Shown: piece by piece, positions 33,701-41,140 of the stretch
Position numbering within the stretch: position 1 is the stretch's first letter
Layout: the number at the start of each line of letters is the position of its first letter
From: Phoronis australis
Taxonomy: Eukaryota > Phoronida > Phoronidae
Direction of reading: 5' to 3'
NCBI GenBank assembly: GCA_002633005.1
Contig: NMRA01001194.1
Location: 1-41,405, forward strand
DNA: 41,405 bases
Program-made: the position numbers and the translations under genes
Notes under the pieces: model-generated
Told to the model about the DNA's origin: nothing
Seen by the model: the letters and a program-made list of their open reading frames with translations, nothing else
The model's database searches: none

Positions 33701-35754
33701 TTTTGTGTAAATTTATTGAGCTTTGTGCTGCATAAATCGACTGAAGTGAAGCGCCCGTGAATTTCCTAAACCCAAGTGTCATACCTTGAAGTATAAATAG
33801 GGTATTGGAGACGATCAGAAGCTGAGAACGCGTGTGGGCTGATGATGATTTTCAGACAACACGAACTATAGCAGCTCCTCGCAGTGGCAATTTCTTTGCG
33901 TCTATGCCTCTATCTCTCAAACCTTCTGCAGGATCGTCATTAAACTTGGCAATTTATATCATCAAAGTTGACAACGGACAAAGACGACATTTGGATGGAT
34001 CCAACTACTGATATGGTCTCATAGTGGCAATTAATTTTTTCGTTCTTTGTATCTTTGAAACTCCTTGGCAGATTTTTATGAAACTTAACAAGTAGGTATT
34101 TATTATAGAGTCGTAAATATTTCCGTTTATAGCGGATGTTTTACTGTCATGAAATTTTGCAAATAGTTTTCCTATTAAAGAGACGACGAAACCTTCTCAT
34201 TTTCGATTGGATTTGGCGTATTCTACGCCACTTGGTGGCCATTTTAAATTTTTTAATGAGTTTTTGACATCACCCTCCTTATTCACCAAACCGCTTGAAG
34301 GATTAATACTAAAATTTGATGAAAAGACTGAGCCTGACGTTGGTTTTCAGGCGTTTTCATCTACTCTGCTACCCCCACCCCCTGCCCCTGCATCCACGGT
34401 TGTATCATCTTTACCTGCCCCAAGATTTTTTGCAGATGTTTTCTTATAAAGATGGCAACAGATGACGATGATTGATTAGCCATATTCTGCACCAACTAGC
34501 GGCCATTTTAATTATTTTAATTTAGTTTTTTGACGTTTACTCCTGTATCTGCCCAACCATACCTCGGATTATTATGAAAATTACCAAATGTGTTTCTACT
34601 GACAAAAGCATAACTGGCGTGGATTTTCAAAGAGGTCCAACTTCTGTGTTGCCGCTTATTGACGTTTTTTCACATCAACGACTGTATCAGCTAAACACCT
34701 TGCAAGATGTTTTTGAAATTTTCCAATATTTATTCTATTCCTATTAACTTGACGGCAGATGGGTAGATTCGACTACTGCTTTGACTCCTAATTGCCGTTT
34801 TTTAAGTTTGCCTTTCTATCTTTGGATTTCTTTGACGAATTTTCATAAAATCTGGCAAATAATTTGGGAGACGACGACACCTTTCCATTTTTGGGCGGCT
34901 TCAACACACTATGAGCCATCTAACGGCTACGAGAAGCACACCATTTTGTCATTGCCTTATACAGTATGACATCTGCTCCCAACATGCTTAAAATCAGTTT
35001 TGGAATGTTTGGCATAGTGTCTGTTAGCAAGTATCACATTCAGTATGTGTCACGTGTCAAAAAGCATTTCATGGGCAAGACTTTTTGACCATCTGAAGAC
35101 ACGAATTTATGTATATTACAGTGTTGAAACAATATTTTTTTACAAACAACTGTGAATTTTTAAAAGTGACTGATTGTTCTTTATACTTTATTCAATACAT
35201 AAAAATATATTTTACAAATATTTGTGACGTTTTAGAGTCAAAAGTCAAGTGATGGTTGTTTAAAGTTTAGCCTTGAAGATAGAAAACTGACTGTTTCCGA
35301 AGAAGAAAGTTTGTAAAATGGAAAGTTAGTTTTGTTAGCGCTCGGTTAGCCTATGGAAAATCATATGACAAAAATATTCCCAAAATACTAATTATTTCTT
35401 GTGATTTTCATCTAATCGATTGTGATGTTTCATTAGGCGCAGTCGTTGTGTAGCGTGTAACATGTTCTTGTTTGATTTATACAGGACAATCCTGACGACT
35501 ACAAATCATCAGTCACCAAAAACTGGGAGGACTATATCGAAGGCATGAAAAAAAGTAATACTTGGGTTGATCACCCTGCCGTAGAGGCTGCAGCAAAGGT
35601 CCTTGGTGTGAAACTACACATAGTGAACAGTTTTCAATATGATAAGTCGGATACAATTGAAAACATCATCAACGAAACAGCTAAAGGTCCTACGTTTCTG
35701 CTTGGTCACGAAGACGAAGTTCATTATGAGAGTCTTGAGCTAGTGCCGCCCTGA
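21343..35754 (+). CDS. multi-exon gene encoding a TIR-KAP NTPase-OTU protein
   Basis: I reconstruct nine coding exons: 21343-21793, 22564-22677, 23173-23286, 24404-24450, 26614-26835, 27828-29910, 30774-30845, 31515-31690 and 35485-35754. Splice phases agree at every junction (1,1,1,0,0,1,1,0), giving about 1,182 residues. Domain order: TIR (about 7-145), Pro/Asp/Ser linker (151-250), KAP P-loop NTPase with four membrane helices (about 262-900), a short Glu/Asn/Pro linker, OTU protease (about 1040-1180). KAP NTPases (Kidins220/ARMS, PifA) are membrane-anchored with the NTPase in the cytosol. TIR domains act in innate signalling and OTU enzymes cleave ubiquitin chains. The likely role, by inference, is a membrane-bound immune-type signalling regulator that couples TIR assembly to NTP-dependent oligomerisation and deubiquitination. 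The joining of exons 4-5 and 6-8 rests on phase and order, not on transcripts. Exon 5 could start at 26629 and exon 7 at 30756 without changing frame. Confidence 0.75.
22234..22240 (+). promoter_or_regulatory. TATA-like box inside intron 1
   Basis: TATAAAA in the context GGGACTATAAAAGCTCTC, GC-flanked like a genuine core promoter and followed by a purine-rich stretch. If used it would start transcripts lacking the TIR exon. It may equally be a chance match. Confidence 0.25.
22441..23048 (+). repeat. tandem exon-bearing unit, copy 1
   Basis: A 608-bp unit carrying exon 2 with its flanking intron sequence. It is followed directly by copy 2 at 23050-23655. Both start AATATGTTCATTTTCTTAG and end GAGAGAACGTTGTTAATT. 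Identity is about 93% by eye, including the introns, pointing to a recent unequal crossover. Confidence 0.9.
22564..22677 (+). CDS. exon 2: Pro-rich linker, first copy
   Basis: A 114-bp symmetric exon (phase 1 to phase 1) preceded by TTTCTTTAG and followed by GTGAGT. It encodes about 38 residues rich in Pro, Gly, Asp and Ser (GHVPMGPTSQPSGKPKSIDP, then AANAPGGDTPDSKPDSP). The segment is predicted to be disordered and has no known domain. It links the TIR to the NTPase region. Because it is symmetric, any number of copies can be spliced in or skipped without a frame change. Confidence 0.75.
23050..23655 (+). repeat. tandem exon-bearing unit, copy 2
   Basis: The second 606-bp unit, carrying exon 3 and its flanks, nearly identical to 22441-23048. 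The duplication has kept both splice sites and the reading frame. Confidence 0.9.
23173..23286 (+). CDS. exon 3: Pro-rich linker, second copy
   Basis: Same length (114 bp), phases, acceptor and donor as exon 2. The peptide differs at a few positions: Gly to Arg at the split first codon, Ser to Arg after QP, Ala to Val in PPxANA, and SSS instead of SPS at the end. The retained frame and splice sites suggest both copies are used. Predicted disordered linker. Confidence 0.75.
23820..24260 (+). repeat. dispersed repeat in intron 3, copy 1
   Basis: Aligns with 35945-36385 in the same orientation (shared landmarks: a TTATCAACAAGTCTGTGT-like start, GGGTCACGTGA/GCTCACGTGA, AATCTCAAAAACACTGTTA/AATCTAAAAAACGCTGTTA, TTTTCGTT, GTAGACAACATTG/AGAGAACACTGCAT end). 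Divergence is high. It is an unclassified old interspersed repeat that now brackets most of the gene. Confidence 0.55.
24404..24450 (+). CDS. exon 4: short acidic linker
   Basis: A 47-bp exon after a T-rich GTTTCTAG acceptor, ending ACG before GTAAAA. It encodes about 16 residues (KDNEPDPEGDPPKIT) similar in character to exons 2-3. It enters in phase 1 and leaves in phase 0, matching exon 3 and exon 5. Its small size makes it the least certain exon of the chain. Confidence 0.55.
25080..25650 (-). pseudogene. Penelope-like retroelement remnant in intron 4
   Basis: On the minus strand, 25650-25399 reads LSNLFNPEDKIPVGLQSSVV followed by YKFICAECGSSYI. This is the segment that normally runs into the GIY-YIG nuclease (Y-K-F-x-C-x-x-C-x-x-x-Y-I-G) of Penelope-like elements. 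Here YIG is already lost (YIHCRR) and a stop follows. Near 25095-25130 the plus strand reads TGAAATGTTTCGGCGTTTAC and then a CATCATCAG motif, a common 3'-end sequence of these elements. It is antisense to the host gene and dead. Confidence 0.6.
26614..26835 (+). CDS. exon 5: KAP NTPase N-terminus with Walker A
   Basis: The exon encodes the start of the KAP domain: DDELGYDVYADAFVELVRDE, then TTIGVYGSWGAGKTFLLNRL, where GSWGAGKT (about residues 290-297) is the Walker A loop. The LGY.xYA...L pattern before it is the family's usual N-terminal helix. Two acceptors keep the frame: AG ending at 26613 or at 26628. The exon ends AAGAAG at 26835 before GCAAGT, a textbook GC donor that leaves phase 0, as the next exon requires. 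The frame beyond the donor soon meets a stop, which supports splicing here. Confidence 0.75.
27206..27328. repeat. imperfect intronic hairpin, about 48-bp stem
   Basis: The arm 27206-27253 pairs with 27280-27328 around a 26-nt loop. The inner 23 bp of stem pair perfectly apart from two adjacent mismatches in GGGC, and the outer stem has small bulges. Its size and shape resemble an animal miRNA precursor, but it also fits a MITE-type palindrome. It lies in intron 5, between the Walker A exon and the rest of the NTPase. Confidence 0.65.
27828..29910 (+). CDS. exon 6: KAP NTPase body with four membrane helices and Walker B
   Basis: The largest exon (about 694 codons) begins after TTTTACAG. Membrane helices lie near residues 339-362, 385-404, 555-580 and 591-613. 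The loop between the first two has N-glycosylation sequons (NNT, NTT, NGS), consistent with a non-cytosolic loop. Between the helix pairs comes RFNAWEFSGSDHLWAGI, a KAP signature. Walker B is LLIIIDDLDRVE (about 673-684), followed by LPFISLVAVDPLIVVKAIE and GHEYLKKIIHLPFCIPLP, both typical of Kidins220-like KAP proteins, and NARNIKRIRNILMATFKLV further on. The C-terminal 100 residues are charged and likely flexible. The donor after GAAG is GTACCA, phase 1. The four-helix insert is the form described for eukaryotic KAP NTPases. Confidence 0.85.
30095..30174 (+). repeat. 16-bp minisatellite, five degenerate units
   Basis: Five consecutive 16-bp units in intron 6 follow the pattern CCCNATGTTCCCC plus two or three bases (30095-30110, 30111-30126, 30127-30142, 30143-30158, 30159-30174), with the fourth most diverged. 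It has no coding role. Confidence 0.7.
30375..30500 (+). repeat. dispersed repeat, copy 2 (intron 6)
   Basis: Diverged copy of 20640-20765, in the same orientation, sharing AGTTTGTATTGTTTAGAAC, CAATGGTCACTT and GATTTTGAGAACCAGTTTGAT. It is the same unclassified repeat that sits upstream of the gene. Confidence 0.6.
30774..30845 (+). CDS. exon 7: short polar linker between KAP and OTU
   Basis: The acceptor is GGGGGACAG at 30773, or an earlier in-frame AG at 30755; the donor CTAC/GTAAGC is strong. It encodes about 24 residues (VHSPPKDETNHVEATENQSP, then DTL). It runs phase 1 to phase 1, matching exon 6 and exon 8. The peptide is hydrophilic and probably disordered. The phase agreement on both sides is the main support, as the content itself is not a known domain. 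Confidence 0.55.
31515..31690 (+). CDS. exon 8: OTU domain, catalytic Asp/Cys half
   Basis: After TTTCCAG the frame reads MKFLGQTPRDGNCFFHAMVSQ. DGNCFFHA is the OTU catalytic motif, with Asp1058 and the nucleophile Cys1061. TPQKLREETVGHM follows, the usual second helix (LR...). The split first codon joins C from exon 7 to CG here, giving Pro. The donor AAA/GTAAGC leaves phase 0. OTU enzymes are cysteine proteases that remove ubiquitin. The other half of the domain is in exon 9, 3.8 kb downstream. Confidence 0.8.
31960..34940 (+). repeat. decayed satellite array in intron 8
   Basis: A degenerate unit of roughly 140-155 bp recurs with the core (C)TCTGTATCTCCTAAACC, then GCAGGAT, TTTATGAAAATTGGCA and a TATTA..GACGAC stretch, then TACTG..GTGGCNATTTTT. 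Recognisable cores occur near 31985, 32130, 32275, 32425, 32570, 33545, 33900, 34055, 34270, 34525, 34680 and 34825. Between about 32700 and 33530 the array is interrupted by other sequence bounded by CCCTCGACCC-rich blocks in opposite orientation (32745-32785 and 33475-33530). The short open frames within the array are not genes. Confidence 0.6.
35485..35754 (+). CDS. exon 9: OTU domain, catalytic His half, and stop
   Basis: This final coding exon follows TTTATACAG in phase 0. It starts DNPDDYKSSVTKNWEDYIEG, then reads VDHPAVEAAAKVLGVKLHIV (the OTU segment in which a helix leads into the central strand). It ends GPTFLLGHEDEVHYESLELV, where His1173 in the HYESL motif is the catalytic His. With Asp1058 and Cys1061 in exon 8 the active site appears intact, so the domain is predicted to be enzymatically competent. 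The stop is TGA at 35752-35754. Confidence 0.8.
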   Translation, partial: DNPDDYKSSVTKNWEDYIEGMKKSNTWVDHPAVEAAAKVLGVKLHIVNSFQYDKSDTIENIINETAKGPTFLLGHEDEVHYESLELVPP

Positions 35755-35944
35755 AACCAGTGTACGGTTTGCACAAGTTAAAATGAATCATAACGGGCAC
35801 GTTTATTTGGCATTCGAATACATGAAGGCAGGGCACTGTCTTTCGTGCAACATGGGCAACATGTTCTAAGTAATTGGTGGTTGGAGCCTACCATAGGAGT
35901 TCATTACGTCATATTAACGAAGTTGATACAGGAAAGTTCATTTA
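35755..35944 (+). other. proximal 3' UTR of the TIR-KAP-OTU gene
   Basis: No AATAAA was seen in the first kilobase after the stop. The nearest I find are at about 37220 and 37256, inside a short tandem repeat, so the 3' end is uncertain. Confidence 0.3.
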
Positions 35945-36385
35945 AAGTTTTGCTGGACCTTATTGACAACTTTGTGTACTTAGCCAAATACATGTATCTA
36001 TAAAACTGGTAAATTTTGACACGGTGAGAGTGAATCTTCTGAAAATAGAAGGCTTGTAAAATTTGATTTCAGACCTTATCCAGTGTAACATTGGTTGGGT
36101 CACGTGATCATGTATTTCAATAGAATTCAGCAAAAAAAACAAAGGTACATTGAGAGGAAAATGACGGTATCAATAATATGACCAAATATTAGTTGATGTA
36201 AATCTTCCAACATAAAATCTAAAAAACGCTGTTACTGTTTTCTGAATTTTTGTTTTCGTTCCTCCAATTTTCATTGTTTCAAGGAAATCATAACAGCCCT
36301 ATTTTTGCAAATGTGGAACATTTTAAATCCAATTCTTAACAGCTTTTCAGAGAACACTGCATAAAGCATAGTATCTGAGGGCCCT
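35945..36385 (+). repeat. dispersed repeat downstream of the gene, copy 2
   Basis: Diverged partner of 23820-24260, in the same orientation. No coding content. Confidence 0.55.
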
Positions 36386-37486
36386 TTTGGAAAGCAATGC
36401 TGACACTGAAGAGGCCACCCTCGTTTTAAATATTAAAATAAGAAAAATCTGAAGGTTGCATATGAATCCGACTGCCAGTCGAGATATACGTTATTCCGAA
36501 GTTATCCAAACTTTTCTAGGGTACAGTAAAACCTTAGTACAATGGCTTAAATACAGGTTATTATGGGAGCTCTTTTCTTCAGATTGATAATGAGACTAGA
36601 ATGACTATTGACTGTAGGAATGTATATAAAACTGAGACCCGTTCCGCAACGCAAGACACTCGCAAGTGAAACCTAGCGTGATTGCATGACTCTTCTAATA
36701 CATAGCCAAGTGTCATCAAGATTTGCGAGATCTCATTTTTATCACTAGAAACTTGTTCACGACCAGGTCTGTTTTGCATAACCCCAAGACATTTGCCAGC
36801 CTTTTGCGCGTGAAATCTTGGTTTATCCTATAATTCAACATTTCAACCTCGCCTTTAGTGGCCGTCACATTGCTACATGTAGGCTACAGTACATTAGTCA
36901 GGGTGGAGTTCAGAAAGGTTAGGACATGGTTAAGAAGCAAGTATTCGCGAGATTACGTGAGACATCGTCGTGTATTTAAAGAAGTACACTAGATTTTAGC
37001 GAGATGCTATCGTTACTGCACTGTACCCAGGTCTTGAGCATAGTTGCGAAACAATAGCCTTTCACTTTCGTGATTTTGCGTGATCTTGCTTTTTGGAGAG
37101 ATTCTTCGATCTACAAAACAAAGCACGTCTGTGTTGCCAGTTGTTTACTACCTTATCTGATTCGCTCGTCTTCACGGTACAGGCTAAATGCTTATCTTCC
37201 AGTGAACATGTTTTGGTCTGCAAATAAAAAGACATGAACATGTTTTAGTCTGCAAATAAAAATACAGACACTTGAACAAATTGCATAGTGGAAAAAACAC
37301 GATTTTGTGATTTTGTATATCATTTTGCCTGAATTTCTCTCTGAATTTTTTTTTCATAGGTAAATTCTTACTTTTTGAAAATTTAGAGACAAGCCGTTGT
37401 CAAAACACTAGTTTAGCGATTTTCGGGCATGGGAAAAGCGGGAAGTTCTTTTTGGCGAAGATTGAACACCGTACATAGATACTGAT
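36386..37486. other. no gene recognised, one short tandem repeat
   Basis: Intergenic AT-rich sequence. The only structure noticed is the two-unit repeat at 37203-37262. Confidence 0.4.
37203..37262 (+). repeat. two-copy tandem repeat with AATAAA motifs
   Basis: A unit of about 35 bp, GAACATGTTTTGGTCTGCAA followed by ATAAAAAGACAT, is present twice with one or two substitutions. Each copy contains AATAAA. Confidence 0.7.
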
Positions 37487-37711
37487 ATGGATACCAGATT
37501 AAACCGAAATCAATTTGACTATCAGCTCAGTAAGAACCAATTCATTCCGCTAGTAATTTCAAGACATTTCGAATGGGGCAGAGAGTACTTAGAAAACGTG
37601 AAGCTTAAGTTTGGAGAAAACGGTATAGACTTAGTTCATGGTGTGCTGTTTGAGTTTATGTTATGGTGTGCTTTATATAACTGTTTTGATTTTGTAATAA
37701 TAGGATTTTAG
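37487..37711 (+). other. unassigned 74-codon open frame
   Basis: The frame starts MDTRLNRNQFDYQLSKNQFI and contains SRHFEWGREYLENVKLKFGE, which has a protein-like composition for about 55 residues before a hydrophobic, less convincing end. I recognise no family. It could be the first exon of a gene continuing to the right, or chance. Confidence 0.2.
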
Positions 37712-38372
37712 CAATCATAATTATTCATTGTCCAGTTCAGATTAGCGGAGGGCTGGAGATACATTATATACAGCAATGAAAGTGTTAAAGTAATTAAAAC
37801 GGTTGCAACTGTTTTGTCATATTCATTTCCCGACTGATTGTAACGTCGTTGTGAATGTTTGCTCTACCAAACAGAGACGGTCGTTTAAGGAGATTGCAAG
37901 GCCAGCATATCTGTTTCTATTGTATCAGTTCAGGATGTAATTGGTATGAATGAAAATGTATAGACAGTGTGGGGTTTTGTGAATAAATATATAACATCTG
38001 TACAATATACCATAATTTATGTTGTATCGGGTGAGACCGTTTAATTATGCATAAAGCGGAATCCAGAGATTGATTTGTCTTACATGAAATTCGTTCAACC
38101 AAAATATTTCTGGGCCTATAAGATCGCTGGATATCATTTTGGAATAAAGGAAATAAACGAAATTCAAGAATTATCGAAACGGAACGTTAACTTCACAAAA
38201 TTCATCGCTAAGCCTTACTTTTCGTTTTTGTCCCCTTGGTACTAGATTTAGCGGATGAGGTGTCCCCGTGCGTTAGTGATTGGATTTTGTTCAGTGGTAA
38301 ACGACTTTGATCATCGCTGCGCAGACCCAAATTGTCGCAACAGCTCAACTTGACACATCTTTGGAGTTGTAA

Positions 38373-38603
38373 CAATTTGACTCAGCACTCACGGCTCCAA
38401 TCTCACAATTTGCCAAAATTGTTCCCGACAGTCTTGCGTGTGACAATATGTGCCTGTACTATGCAACTCAGGCAGCCACCACAGTTACCGGACGTTTCAC
38501 TAAAGGGCTGCGCCCTCTTCGTCGCAAGCTATGGCTTGTGGACAAGGTGGGGGAGGTGGAGCTTGGTCCCCTTATTTTTCAAAATGTACTTGGTAAACTT
38601 TAA
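38373..38603 (+). other. unassigned 76-codon protein-like stretch
   Basis: One frame is open from after a TAA to a TAA and has balanced composition (includes SQFAKIVPDSLACDNMCLYY and TVTGRFTKGLRPLRRKLWLV). It has no obvious start or splice sites and no recognised family. It may be a relic of a mobile-element gene or an isolated exon. Confidence 0.2.
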
Positions 38604-39601
38604 CTTAAAACTAGAATTGTATGAACAACCGACGTGCGAAATGCTCTTAAAAATACTCGAATTATATATGTTTCCAAATTTATTCAGAACTCAGCTTAAC
38701 CCTCGCATACTTCTTGGGCTATATACATGTAGTATCAACTAATTGCTTAATCTTAAAAACCAAGAGCTATAGGGACCCATCTGTCGTCAAATCTCGTGTA
38801 GTCGCAGCTCCTATAGAATAAAAATTAATATATTTTTCAAGCTTGTAATACTCAAAACCTTTCATTTGTCAAGGCAGACTGTGACAGTATATGTGATGTT
38901 TACCAAAACTAAGATCAAGCTCTATTTTCTAGGTTCTGATGATTATCCTAAAAAAGTTCTGCACAAGTGAAATTCAAAGACACATTTATATGGTCATGTA
39001 ACCATTGCTATAATGCAGACCAGAAACGACGGACGACACTGCATGACCAGTAAAGATGGAATTCTGGTTCTTATCCATACAATGTGCATAGTTGTGAACT
39101 ACTGCTTCCAATTTGATGTATTAGTACAGGTTCGTGGTAGCCAACATTGCACGGGGGTAGTTCAAATTTCCAAAACGGTTTGCCTTTTGATGATATTTCG
39201 CAAACGGCGACACTAGATTTTTCGGTAGCACCCTTTCGCAGCTTGAGCCGGTGGAAGGGAAATCTGCATACAAGACGATGACTCTCGACTCCATTTTCCT
39301 GGGATGAGACCAAGGGAATTCGTAATGACAGAAATGAGTATGCTATGACGGTTGCTCATAAACGAAGGGTCCCAAATTCTGATGTATTGTGGTCCAGAAA
39401 CTTCTATTTTTGGATTACTGAGCGTTTCCCCTCTGCCAAACGTTGCAACCAGGCGTGCTTAAATGAGTGATTTTCTACGGCTCGGCCACCGCATACCCGG
39501 GCGGAAGTATTTATTAGGACAATGATTTGACATATTTTATTTTTCATCGGTTTGTATTTCTGTGTTTTACTTAAGTTGCTCATAGGTATGGAAATTGGAA
39601 A

Positions 39602-39697
39602 AGCCTCTTAATCCAAAGGTTCATTACTCTGAAGTTTGACTACTCCGAAGGTTCACTACTCCGAAGGTTCACTACTCCGAAGGATCACTATTCCAAA
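39602..39697 (+). repeat. 16-bp tandem array, six units
   Basis: Six consecutive 16-bp units follow the consensus GGTTCACTACTCCGAA. The third and fourth are identical and the outer ones diverged. An inverted set of the same motif lies at about 40401-40460, so the two may be the ends of one roughly 860-bp element. Confidence 0.8.
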
Positions 39698-40400
39698 AAT
39701 ATGACATTTCGGTTTCAGAAGTAACTTTATACTGGCTGCAAAAATATTCGATACTTCGGTTATTAGACAACGTGATGTACTTACACTGTATACCGATAAC
39801 AAGGCTCATTTACTTAAACACTTGATATGGGATTAATTTCTTTTCCATGCAAAACTGGGCTCCAAAGCATGTCTTATGAGGACGAAAAAATGAGTATGTA
39901 CTTGGATTTTTAAGAGAATGTGAAGTAGAAATATTGAATTATCAATCACAAAATCCATGTCAAGATCCCAACATTTCATTGAGCGCCATTGAAAACTTTA
40001 ACCGTTGCGCCTCAATCTCACCCACAGCGTCTAATCCACGAGAATAACTAAATATAGTAGGCTACACTGTCCCTGCAAGTCTTCATCAATACATAGACTC
40101 CTACCCAATATTTTCCAATTTAAAGACGCCCGTAGGTCGCCGTAGCCGTGAAATAATATATCCCAGTGTTCCGGTGTTGTCCCTGTTCAGTGAAAATGAG
40201 TCGTTTTACTGAAGAATCACGACTGTTAGTGATTGTCGTGGAATTTAGCTCATTTCCACACAATATTTAAGGAGACATCAAAAATTTAAACACATTTTTT
40301 AATGGTTATTAAACGCGCACAGATACAATATTTTTGCATGTCAGTTCTACCTGATTTACAGACATTGAGAGTAGTAAACTGTTGGAGTTATGAGCTTGCT

Positions 40401-40460
40401 TTCGGATTATTAAGCATTCGGGGGCTAATGAACCTTCGGAGTAGTGACGTGTAACCTTGG
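40401..40460 (-). repeat. inverted partner of the 16-bp array
   Basis: Three to four degenerate units matching the minus-strand form of GGTTCACTACTCCGAA (AACCTTCGGAGTAGTGAC is the clearest). Opposite orientation to 39602-39697 makes a terminal-inverted-repeat arrangement possible. Confidence 0.5.
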
Positions 40461-41140
40461 AAGTATATGCCATCAAGTTTGTTTCTCGTACTAAGTCTGC
40501 GAGGTTGTGCATAAATGACAATAGTTACAAGGGAAGATTGAATAAAGATTTTTAATAGGTCTAAGTCCCCTTTTCCGAATAACACGAACATTCGTGTCAG
40601 GATTTTCTCAGTGCTAAAGTATGTAGTTACATGTAAATGGTATTTAAACAAGGACGGAGGACTGCCTAGTTCTGAATTTAAAAGAAATGATGAAAACGCA
40701 AACACGTGTGAACATAGGGATATCAGTCCATCAATTCAAAACCAGAGCGTGCACTGGATGAACGACGTACTCGACAATCACTCTATTCAAGGGGAAAGCA
40801 ACCTTTTTCGTATCATTTTTAATAAAAATAAGGTTATTTGATTATCCCAAACGCATGCTTCAGTTAATTACAGCTCTTCATAATTTTATTAATTAGCCGT
40901 GCGCTATTCCGGAAGTGTCATTTAGGGGTTAAGAATTTCTCGAATTTTCGTTTCTAGTGCGTTCGAGTAACTGTGAGAATCTTTTTTAGTGTTGTTTTTT
41001 GCTGGTCTCCTAAAATTGTCGTCGCCACTTCCCATCTACGAGTATTCTATGACAAGCTAGGTTGCTAGATAACTCAATTACGCTGTATCTAGGAATATTT
41101 TTGTTTGTAATAGAAGTGGGTGGATATATGCATGTTTCAG

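Larger units (their letters stand above)
37712..41140. other. largely unassigned intergenic region
   Basis: About 3.4 kb without a recognised gene. It contains the open stretch at 38373-38603 and the 16-bp repeat arrays near 39602 and 40401, described separately. Confidence 0.4.

Noticed and set aside
33348-33782. 144-codon minus-strand open frame in intron 8
   Set aside because: It lies across satellite-derived and CCCTCGACCC-rich repeat sequence, with Thr/Pro/His low-complexity content.
40388-40705. 105-codon minus-strand open frame
   Set aside because: It overlaps the inverted 16-bp repeat units and has no recognisable domain or splice context.
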